A stretch of 64,000 bases of DNA from Alternaria dauci (Eukaryota > Ascomycota > Dothideomycetes > Pleosporales > Pleosporaceae), in contig NC_091280.1 in assembly GCF_042100115.1 (NCBI RefSeq), forward strand, positions 1,550,001-1,614,000, written 5' to 3'. Each line of letters begins with the position of its first letter. The first letter of the stretch is position 1. Shown here piece after piece: positions 31,873 through 40,784 of the stretch. The notes under the pieces were generated by a model, which worked only from the letters and a program-made list of their open reading frames with translations, was not told where the DNA came from and searched no databases. Position numbers and translations under genes: made by a program.

Positions 31873-32660
31873 ATGAGTGTAGTGAACATCGCAGTCCACG
31901 CGTGCGTCAAGACAATCGTACCTTGCATAGCGCTAACATCCTTGCAGTTATCTCAGTCATCTTCAGCCTTCCCCATAGACAACGCGGCGCGAACCTCAAC
32001 CTCCCACTACGCATACTACCGCTCGGCGACGCGACAACATGGGGATGGCAACCGAATCAAGAAAGCGGAACGGACGGATATCGCGCGCGACTGCTACGTG
32101 AGCTCGTACGTGCGCGCTACCACTCGGTTGACTTTGTTGGCACGCAGCACTCTGGGTTCATGGACAATAATGACAACGAGGGGCATCCGGGGTTGACAAT
32201 CAGCCAGCTACAAGGAGTGATGAGAGCTGGGCTACAGAAACGGCCAAATGTAGTGCTGCTACACGTCGGCACGAATGATCTGGCTCGCCCCGAGAGCACG
32301 GAAGAAAGGTGGTCTGATGCGCCGAAGCGATTGACAAGGCTACTGGACGAACTGCTAGATGTATGCCCAGATGCTGTTGTGCTCGTTGCAAAGATCATAC
32401 AGGCAGAGAATGCGCAGACCAGGGCAAATATCGAGGCCTTCAATGATGCGGTGCCTGCGGTAGTGGATAAGAAGATTGAGCAGGGCTTCAAAGTCGCGGT
32501 CGTCGACCACAGTATCATCTGGCCTAACGAGTTGGTTGATGGGCTGCATCCGTCATACTCTGGGTATCTTCATATGGGTGAGATCTGGCTGGAGGCTATT
32601 AAGAATATCAGTGCTCAAAGACTAATAACACCGCCTGTTATGGTACAGTACCAGAAGTGA
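31873..32660 (+). CDS. SGNH/GDSL-fold protein with nucleophile Ser replaced by Ala
   Basis: SGNH-hydrolase fold resembling fungal esterases and acylhydrolases. Exons 31873-31901 and 31967-32660 give 240 residues in frame; the first exon is a prediction, the second is firm. Block I reads LRILPLGDATTWGWQPNQ, where the family has GDS: residue 32, the nucleophile position, is Ala. Block III is intact (VVLLHVGTNDLARP, with Asn) and block V is intact (ELVDGLHPSYSGYLHMGEIW, Asp-x-x-His). The chain lacks a convincing signal peptide in this model. It may be a non-hydrolytic SGNH protein or use another residue. It sits between the PRISE reductase and a P450 on the same strand. Confidence 0.82.
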
Positions 32661-33528
32661 CCAATAAAGATCTCCAACATACATCGTTGTCCAGGTGTTA
32701 GAAATCATTTGGTCTGATGGATTTTCAAGGCGTACACTGCTATCTGACAATACGCAGGACAGAGGTTCGACGCATCTGCATCATGCATGTCTTACACACG
32801 AGCTGTATATTGGTTGGCAATCCAGATTGTCAGACCGATCACGGCAGAAGAGCAATCGGGCGTTGCTACAAGCACGCTACAGGCGAGTCCTTCCATTCCA
32901 GTCTTCATCAACGTCATCCAAGCCGTCTTGAGTATTGCTCGACCTGTACGACTCGAGCCCCATCATTCTGGTGCGTTTCATGAGTCGCGTGTCATGAACA
33001 TATGCTCATTCGCCAGATGCATCTTTGGAGTCCTGTGCGGGGTCAAGATGCGGGCACGCGGGGCGTTCACGCTACATCACGCTAAAGCATATCCAAACCC
33101 CAACCTTGGAAGTTTGCCCTTCTCCAAGACGAATTGATTGCTTATCTCAAGGTCAACTTGCAGGCAATTACGCCTTGACGCGATGATACATGTTGTGAAA
33201 CATCACCATCTTGTTTCGAGAACCTCATTTGACGATCGGCTCTCATTGTCTGACGCTTTTGGCAAGTCTCCCTTGCTCCTTTGCATATAAGGCGTCGGAA
33301 ATGCTTTGGCGAACAGCTGCCGCTGCAGACAGACCGGATGAATACACATGACAGTACTGGTAATGTCATGGCCACAAGAGCCCGTCGGCGTTGGTGTATT
33401 TCATCAATCTTTCGGTTCATTTTTCTTATCTAGCCTTACTTCATTCGTCTCAGCTTGGCCATTACTATCGGATCTTTCTCCGTCTCTGAAATTTGAGGGG
33501 ATAGATCGGTCAGAAGACAAACGTCAAC
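32661..33528. other. Intergenic upstream of P450
   Basis: Open frames up to 116 codons (32787-33137) have no motif. Read as P450 promoter plus SGNH 3' flank. No RNA gene seen. Confidence 0.5.
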
Positions 33529-35205
33529 ATGGGGTTCGTAGACGAAGATCGTCTTCGTCTGGTTGCTATATGGGTGCCCATCGCGGTACGTTCTCATTGA
33601 GTTCGTGTCCAAAAAACTGACCTAACAGGCCTGGTTTGTCGCCTATGTAGTTGCGACGGCCGTGTACAACGTCACACTTCATCCTCTGGCCAAATATCCT
33701 GGACCGCTCTTATGGCGTATTTCGCCTATACCCTCCATCATTTCTCTGATTCGCGGTCGCATTGCCTTTGAGTACAAGATTCACCACGACAAATACGGAC
33801 CCGTCGTGCGTGTCATGCCCAATGAGCTCTCTTTCAACACAGCAAAAGCATGGGATGACATCTACGGACACCGAATCGGACTGGCGAACATGGACAAAGA
33901 CCCTATTCATGTCGGTGCGGTGGAGGCAATACCAGGTGCCACTAACCTGACAATGGCACCGGACATTCACCATGCTAGGCAGCGGAGAGCACTTGCTCAT
34001 GCGTTCAGCAAGCAGGCACTGCTGGAACAACAGTCAATCCTGAAGGGATACGTAGATTTGTTTGTGGACCGGCTGAGGGAGAAGGCGCATAGAGGTGAAC
34101 CGGCAAACCTCGTATCGTGGTTTAACTTTTGCACTTTCGATATCATTGGTGATCTTAGTTTTGGAGAGCCTTTTGGGTGTCTGCGAGAAGGTAAGTGTTA
34201 CTCAGACGGTAGTTATTTAGTACAACATATTCCTCGCTTGGTACTAACAGACTTCGCGCAGGCGAGGGCTCGGAGTCGGCAAACTGGGTTGTCCTAATCT
34301 ACGAAGCCATAAAGTCCGGCGCCATCGAGCAAGCAACCCGGCGCTTTGCTAGGCCCGGTTCTGTCGCCCAGAAGTTCCTCATGTGGTGCATCCCCACGAT
34401 TGTCCGCGAGCGCCGTTTCCGCCATTTGCGCAACTCGACCGAGAAGACTGTGAAGAGATTAAATCAAAAAGATAGCGATCACCGCGATTTCATCTGGTAT
34501 ATCTTAAGACAGAGAGAGAAGAAGAACGAAGTCAGCGATGACGAGGTCATTATGAACGCAGCATTGTTCATCGTGGCAGGTAGTGAAACCACTGCAACAG
34601 AGCTTTGTGGGTTGACGAACTACCTCTTGAGGAACCCGGACACATTCAAGAAGCTGAAAGATGAGCTAAGAGGAGCGTGTAAGACTGAAGCGGACATCAA
34701 TATGGATGTCCTCGGCAACCTACCGTACATGAATGCCTGCATTGAGGAAGGCCTCCGAATTTTTCCTCCAGTACCTATCGGTCTTCTCCGCACAGTGCCC
34801 AAAGGCGGTTCGCTGATCGATGGCCATGCCGTCCCCGAAAACACATCCGTCTGTGTCAGTTCCTGGGGCGCATCACACTCGGCGTCCAACTTTGCAGAGC
34901 CCGACTCTTTCATTCCTGAGCGCTTCCTCGATACGCCGGAGTCGAAAGCAAAGTTCGCTGGCGACGTCAAGAAAGCCGCGCAACCCTTCTCCACTGGACC
35001 GCGAGGGTGCATTGGCAGGAACCTGACATATGTCGAGTTGCGATTGATTCTGGGCGCGTTTCTCTGGAACTTTGATGTCGAGTTGGCGGATGGCGCGCCG
35101 CTGTGGCATCCAAGGAATGAGTTTGAGGGACTGAAGGCGTACAATACTTGGGAGAAGAGTCCGTTGATGGTTAGGTTGACGGATATTAGGGAGCCGCGTC
35201 GGTGA
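33529..35205 (+). CDS. Cytochrome P450 monooxygenase (CYP65-like)
   Basis: Membrane-anchored heme-thiolate monooxygenase of secondary metabolism or detoxification, likely in the ER. Exons 33529-33585, 33629-34190 and 34262-35205 give 520 residues. The N-terminal anchor is LVAIWVPIAAWFVAYVVATA, followed by the hinge LHPLAKYPGPLLWRI. I-helix: FIVAGSETTATELCG. K-helix ExxR: CIEEGLRIFPPVP. PERF region: FIPERFLD. Heme loop: FSTGPRGCIGRNL with axial Cys456. The segment PNELSFNTAKAWDDIYGHR recalls the CYP65 group (isotrichodermin C-15 hydroxylase and relatives); subfamily and substrate are inference. The first exon was found by joining MGFVDEDRLRLVAIWVPIA to the next frame. Confidence 0.92.
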
Positions 35206-35432
35206 TGCTGCTATGTAAAGTTGATGCTCCCAGGTAATAGGCCTAGCGCCATATATGCTAGAGGAAGCCTATCCTTAGTACATTGAACCGTGTGTCCTTT
35301 GGTTCTCGGAAGACCAGATAGCCCGTGTGTGTGCACGTGACCTCGTGATGACGCGAAGTGGGGCTGATGCTGTGTAGCTCCGAGTCTCATACGTCAGCGT
35401 CCACACGCAATACATTTTGTTGACAATCACCA

Positions 35433-36194
35433 ATGCACAGAAGCCTGACTAGTTCCCTCGCAAAGCGCATACTAGCCTCGACTCAACCCAGCCCTCGCAG
35501 CACAGTCGAATCGTCCAATCGGACTGTACCACATATCTTCCTCTCGCGCACCTTCCGTACCCAGACACGACTCCGCGCAGCCTATAACATGCCGCAAGAA
35601 CCAAAGATCATCAAGGTCGAAGAGCTTCCTGCCACCGAGGCCAAGTGGATCGAGTTCCAGAAGATCTCATGGCAAGACCAAACGGGCAAAGATCGCGTCT
35701 GGGAAGCGGCGGCACGCAAGACTCGTGGCAAGGCAGGCGTCGACGCCGTAGCCATCACAACAATCATCCGCCACCCCTCGCGCCCACCTTCGACGATCAT
35801 CATTCTACAGTACCGCCCCCCTGTCAATGCCGTCTGCGTCGAGCTTCCTGCCGGTCTAGTCGACGAGAAGGAGTCACCCAGCGAGGCCAGCGTGCGAGAG
35901 CTACACGAAGAGACTGGCTACAAGGGCAAGCTGGCCTTCATCAGCCCGACTATCGTCGCCGATCCCGGCCTGAGCACGGCGAACATGCAGTTGGCCATGG
36001 TGGAGATCAATCTGAAGGAGGGCGACAAGGAGCCAGAGCAGGTGCTTGACGACGGCGAGTTCATCGAGAGGGTAGTGGTGCCAATTGATGAACTGTACGA
36101 TCGCCTGGTCAAGTACGATCAGGAGGGCAAGACAATCGATGCGCGGCTTTGGCATTGGGCTGCTGGATGGCATGCCGCAAAGACTATGCTGTGA
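35433..36194 (+). CDS. YSA1: ADP-ribose pyrophosphatase, Nudix (Ysa1-like)
   Basis: Nudix hydrolase splitting ADP-ribose to AMP and ribose-5-phosphate. Single exon, 253 residues. The Nudix box lies at residues about 141-163: GLVDEKESPSEASVRELH followed by EETGY, matching Gx5Ex7REUxEExGU in full. LPAG just before it and STIIILQYRPPVNAVCVELP are family blocks. The first 52 residues (MHRSLTSSLAKRILASTQPS and on) are Arg/Ser-rich without acids, like a mitochondrial presequence, and an internal Met53 (MPQEPKIIKVEELP) matches the usual start of cytosolic relatives. Two forms from two starts are possible. Confidence 0.93.
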   Translation: MHRSLTSSLAKRILASTQPSPRSTVESSNRTVPHIFLSRTFRTQTRLRAAYNMPQEPKIIKVEELPATEAKWIEFQKISWQDQTGKDRVWEAAARKTRGKAGVDAVAITTIIRHPSRPPSTIIILQYRPPVNAVCVELPAGLVDEKESPSEASVRELHEETGYKGKLAFISPTIVADPGLSTANMQLAMVEINLKEGDKEPEQVLDDGEFIERVVVPIDELYDRLVKYDQEGKTIDARLWHWAAGWHAAKTML

Positions 36195-36800
36195 GGAGGC
36201 CTGTCTCGGTCTGAAGCATCCAAGTCACAGGCAGCATTGAGGCCTCACCCCATGATGTAACTCTGCTCTATTGCTAACCATCCGTATCACAAGCACACAG
36301 AGCGGTATGGCGCTAAACGTCACGAACCTGGGTTGAGAAGAGACTGGTGAGCACATTAGAAAATCACCCAACATTTCAGGCACTCAATTCCCTATGACCC
36401 AACCCCGTGCTCTCTAATTCTAGGCAACCTGATTATCACTGTTTTTTTTTGTTTTCCGCTCTTCACTTACCGCAGCGAACGCTTTCAGTCTTCTCACTAC
36501 TCTTGATATCCAGCCGGGAGCCGACCGCCTCCAACTCCACGTACATATCTATCGCAAAATCGCTCACACATGTCCTCTGATCGCAATGTCGGTAGGAGCG
36601 CGCTGGAGTAGCGCCATTAGCGCGCAACATGTGGCCGGTAGAATGCCACCTCCCTCTTGTTCCTTCTCTTCTATATCAGCTCCGACTTCCTCCATCAGTA
36701 TCTTCCTCCGAAGGTTATCCTTATATAGCGTTCGATCTTGCCCACTTGTGTCAGTTGTCAGATCTTCTGGAATCAATCAGATCCATTCGACAGGTACAAG
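36195..36800. other. Intergenic upstream of BYS1-like gene
   Basis: Contains a T-run near 36440-36450 and a pyrimidine-rich stretch before the next start, as in fungal promoters. Open frames on either strand overlap the downstream leader and have no motif. Confidence 0.5.
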
Positions 36801-37593
36801 ATGTACTCTTCCAAATCCTTCGCCGGCAAGAATCTCCTAGCCCCCTGTTATCTTCTCTACTCTAATCATCTTCAGCTGTGCTCGGGTTCCTAATTGTACT
36901 CGCGAACGCCACACCGGTTTCTCCAAACCCCAACCTCATGTCCAAGGACTGGAGCCATGTCCTCACCCCAGAAAACTTCCTGGCTTCTACTATCGAACCA
37001 GGCTCATCAATGGCCTCCGTTCTTGTCCCTGGTATGGTGGGTGATCCAAATGTTCCTCAGATTCGCGGTGAAGTCCGGAATCGTTGTTCTTTCTCTGTCT
37101 GGGCTCGTCTCTCCATCTCCCCAGTCAGCTCCGGACCTGGCCACCAGAAATGTGACAACGCTGGCGAAACCAACATGGTCGAAGTCAAGCCAGGCCAGAG
37201 GTACAAGGCGCCTTTTCCATGCCAGATGAATCAGTGTGGTCACGTCAGTACGTATTCTCGCACCTTTTGCACTCATCCCTGTCATTCCCATCACCAACGA
37301 CTAACAAACATACAGTCAAGGTCGCTTACCATCCAGAGGATCGACGCGTCTACCAGATTGAATATTCTGCGGACGCCCATGACGGTCGCATGTGGTACAA
37401 TCTCTCTGCCGAGGACGGCGCGCCTTTCCAGAATGTGGAGCGCTATTTAGGTGGCCGCGGCCCCACGTGTCCTTTCGTGCACTGCGCACCCGGTCAGTAC
37501 GGTAAGGATAAGGTCCACGGGTGTGATTGGCCGATTCAGCCCGTATGTGACACCCTGGGCAGCGTCGTCGCTGTTCTCTGCGGAAGACTTTAG
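36801..37593 (+). CDS. Secreted BYS1-domain-like (thaumatin-like fold) protein
   Basis: Small secreted cysteine-containing protein resembling the Blastomyces yeast-phase-specific (BYS1) family, whose role is unknown. Exons 36801-36825, 36876-37247 and 37316-37593 give 224 residues. Joining exon 1 to exon 2 across a GC-AG intron (36826-36875) creates a clean signal peptide, MYSSKSFAAVLGFLIVLANA. Core blocks: EVRNRCSFSVWARLSIS, NMVEVKPGQRYKAPFPC, VIKVAYHPEDRRVYQIEYS, RMWYNLSAEDGAPFQN, then Cys-rich TCPFVHCAPG and VHGCDWPIQPVCDTLG. The match to BYS1 rests on the IEYS...MWYNLSAEDG pattern and the spacing of cysteines. If the GC donor is wrong, the N-terminus changes. Confidence 0.75.
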
Positions 37594-38278
37594 GGCCGCC
37601 AAGATGGGGTCAGCATTTGCCGTTTGGTATAGATTTTCGGAAGAGAACATACCGAGTATATAGATTCCATGAGGTACATGGACTGTATAGGGTTTGGATA
37701 TCAAGACGTCTTGATATATATTGATTTGGTGCATAAAAGGGGATGGGGTACATGGACATGATGCAAAACATTTCGAGTTGATATCTCAAATAAATGATTG
37801 AGAATATTGCCTTCTTGTTCTCGATTTGATGTGCCACTGCAGGTACCACTCACGAATCTGTCTTGTAGAAGGATAATTTTCCTCCTCAAATCAACATTTA
37901 CATATCATCAGCCTCACCAGCATCTGGATACTTCGCTACACCGTGTCACCTCCTTTCACTCTCTGTCCACGATTTGCAGGGCATTTCCCAAGTCCTCTCT
38001 CTAACCGTTTGACCGTCCCTGACCGCTCATGGTCAGGAAAAATTGTTGGGAAAGCAACATTGGATATACCTTGTGGAAGAGTGGGAGGTTGAATTGCAAC
38101 TCATCAAGATTCAGGCTCTATCGGGATACGTAAGCAACAGGATTTGTCAACATGGCATTAGCATGGTACGTGGAGGTATGACTAGGGACACAGAGCTCCT
38201 GTGAGTGACTGGCGACTTTTCTTAATTGATAGTATATGGACCTCAGTGGAAACACTTTATCCTCGGCCATCTCTTTTC
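37594..38278. other. Intergenic between convergent BYS1-like and CBM1 genes
   Basis: Two facing 3' ends. Open frames are short and motif-free. No repeat or RNA gene seen. Confidence 0.55.
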
Positions 38279-39139
38279 CTAATTATTCGCCGTCTTATCA
38301 TTGTAGTAGTGCACAGTCTGATCAGCACACCCACTCGGCGTCTGGTACAAGTAGTTGCCCAAATTGATATACAGTTTCTGTCCAGTGCACACATACCACG
38401 CACTCTTGTTCGGGCGATTGACGCCAGACACACTCCATTGGAGATCGTCTCCACCCCATGCAAACGTGCCATATGTGTTCTTGCTCTCGGAAAAGCTAAC
38501 AGCAAGGGACATGCCGTTTATAGAGCGCTCCTCGGACACCACAGCGTAGAGAAGCTTGACAGGCTCACCGGGAGCGGAGACTAGCTGGACCAGTTGGCCT
38601 TCAACGACTTGAAACTGGCCAGCTGTGGTGTAGTCGCCTAGGAGGGCTGGTCCGGGCGAGTAGAGGGGTTTGGTTTGGAAATATTTGTGGAAGTTGGGCG
38701 CGGCGACTGCGCGAATCCAATAGTACCCGCTCTGGAGTGTCTTGCCCGGCCCAGTTCCTGCTGGGGTACTGCTGACAGTGGGTGCACCTGGGAAGACTGT
38801 AGTGAATGTTGTGGGTGTTGGTTCTGGCACAGGATCGGGTTGGGGCTCCGCGGTGGGCGCCGGGGCTGCACCTGGTTGGCATTGAGAGTAGTAGTCACTT
38901 GGAGATTGTCAGGAATGGATCGTGGAAGAAGGGTGCGACCAGTCTCTCACTTGATCTTGACGCAGCCTGCACCTGAACTGCACGCGGTCTCACCAGACCA
39001 ACTTATACCACCGCCTAACCTCTCATTAGCAAACGTCTACACACGAGTTTCAGATGATCGTACATTGTTGCCAATTTCCCACAGCAGCATAAGTGGTGCA
39101 GGCTAACAAGGCTAACAGAGCCGTAGTCGAGTACTGCAT
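38279..39139 (-). CDS. Secreted protein with N-terminal CBM1-like cellulose-binding module
   Basis: Signal peptide MQYSTTALLALLACTTYAAV, then a CBM1-like module, a Pro/Thr linker (PAPTAEPQPDPVPEPTPTT) and a C-terminal domain of about 165 residues I cannot name (YYWIRAVAAPNFHKYFQTKP, LVQLVSAPGEPVKLLYAVVS, KSAWYVCTGQKLYINLGNYL). Exon 1 is 39139-39064, last exon 38897-38279. The CBM1 pieces are NWQQ, CGG, WSGETACSSGAGCVKIN and DYYSQCQPG, but the exon near 39015-38951 is one base out of frame between CGGI and WSGE (AAA at 39000-39002 on the plus strand). An acceptor at 39003 keeps the frame by skipping CGG (248 residues). So the module is either damaged, missing two conserved residues, or affected by a sequencing error. 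Confidence 0.72.
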
Positions 39140-39785
39140 GTTGAGACTGCGATGCACAGGGCTTCGAACAGAGGATGGGTTTGCTGAGTCTTCTCAAGAA
39201 ACGAGCAGCTTGAAGCATGCAACACCAATGCCATATATCTTCCATCTTCTATGTTTATTCCAGACTATCGCCATGTGACCGCATATAGTGCTTGACCCAA
39301 ATATAAGTCGGACCGTGGTCCCCGCGTAAAGTGGTCTAGAGTGCAACATGCCTGCAAGCGAGCACCAGAACCCAGGAATGAGGCTGAACGGCAATATGCT
39401 TGTGCGACACCAAATTGCTTAATCAACTTTCCGACCCTCGAGAGGCTGCGACCCTATCCTTGTGGTAGCAACGAACATGGAGATTGGCAACAGAGCCTGT
39501 AACCCGGGCACAGTCCCTGTGGCGCTAACAGAGGCTTGTTATACGCTTGTCTACAAGTCTGCAACGTCGACTTGGTTACTCTCTCCGTGTATTTGGGCGG
39601 AAGGTATCGCTGGTATAACCTAGCAACTAGCGCTTTTGCTGTTTTGTGGGGTTGCATCGATGTCTTGAGGCCCGTCGATGTGTAGGTGTATCGCCGATCG
39701 TTGCGCAATCATTGTACACCAGGAGTGGTCCTCTTCAATTCCGGATTCGGGCAAAAACGCATCTTTTCTCTTCCTCTCAGAGTCC
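39140..39785. other. Intergenic, CBM1 gene upstream / CTF8 3' flank
   Basis: Holds the CBM1 gene promoter. Open frames on both strands (up to 162 codons overlapping CTF8) have no motif. Nothing else seen. Confidence 0.5.
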
Positions 39786-40253
39786 TCATTCCACCTCAGA
39801 AACTCCGCTAATCGGCTCCGGCCGTGCGGAAAACACAATCTTGTACCTCACCACCTCTACAATCTCCAGCTCTTCCTCCGTCGCACCATCCTCTTGTTCA
39901 AGGCCGTTCATGACCACGTCCTCGGCGTCTGTCTTTACTCTCTTGCGCATGACTCCATATGGCTTGGGCAACTTCTTGCACTCGCCCGTCATGCGCTGGC
40001 CTTTGCCAATGTACATGTAGACGCGCTTCATCCATTTTGTGTCGCTCGCATCGTTGGTGTTGGGGTTGTAGTGTGGAAAGACGAGCTTTCCAACTTGTGT
40101 AGAGGGCCCGGGGGATTCTGTAGGTGTTGGGAAGTGTATTGTGCCTTGGATCTCTATGAGAGCTAGACCAGAGGGCGTGTGGAGGAGCTGTGGAAGAGGA
40201 TTCTCGGCGTAGGAGGGTGTTGCGGAAGGCAGGTGGATCGGCACCGAAGGCAT
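39786..40253 (-). CDS. CTF8: Chromosome transmission fidelity protein 8 (Ctf18-RFC subunit)
   Basis: Ctf8 pairs with Dcc1 on the alternative clamp loader Ctf18-RFC, acting in sister-chromatid cohesion and replication. Single exon, 155 residues from ATG 40253. Family blocks: MPSVPIHLP start, LPQLLHTPSGLALIEIQGTI, VGKLVFPHYNP, WMKRVYMYIGKGQRMTGECK, KLPKPYGVMRK and IVEVVRYKIVFSARPEPIS. An in-frame upstream frame could add 29 residues, but the MPS start fits relatives. A neighbouring cohesin-linked gene (REC8) in the window is 39 kb away, so no linkage is implied. Confidence 0.9.
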   Translation of the reverse strand: MPSVPIHLPSATPSYAENPLPQLLHTPSGLALIEIQGTIHFPTPTESPGPSTQVGKLVFPHYNPNTNDASDTKWMKRVYMYIGKGQRMTGECKKLPKPYGVMRKRVKTDAEDVVMNGLEQEDGATEEELEIVEVVRYKIVFSARPEPISGVSEVE

Positions 40254-40784
40254 CTTAAGGGTTCGATGGAAGATCTTAGTGACTTTGCGATTTCTAGCAG
40301 CGTAGCCAAGCGGATGTTGTGTAGTGGTGGTGTTGGACAAAAGTCATGCCCGCGTCGAAAGGTACGCGACGCGTTGGATTTTGGTGGGGCGGGTGCAAAG
40401 GATGATTGATTACGGACTATGATTTGTGAGATTGGCTGGTGATTCGTCACCAAGTACACCTGAGTATTGTGATTGTAATTTTATGATACTCCGAAGAATC
40501 CATAAGGAATCAACGTTATTGATGCATTTCATTTGATCAGTAGGTATAGGTTACGCCATCATACCCAGTCCAGCCCCAGCCCCATACCGAAAGCTCCTGC
40601 AATACCACTTCCTTCAAAGTTTACTGTCCTCATACGTCCACCACTCCCCCTAGGACTTGCAAGCAAAACCCATAAGCATAGCTCAGGCGCATTTCCCGCT
40701 ACGCCTCTAACTCGAACTAGGAAACAGACCCAACATCCAATGCAATGTACATCGTACAGTCGTAACAAATTAACTGGTAGTCGT
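40254..40784. other. Intergenic, CTF8 upstream / trehalase 3' flank
   Basis: Short open frames without motif. Holds the CTF8 promoter and trehalase 3' untranslated region. Confidence 0.5.
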
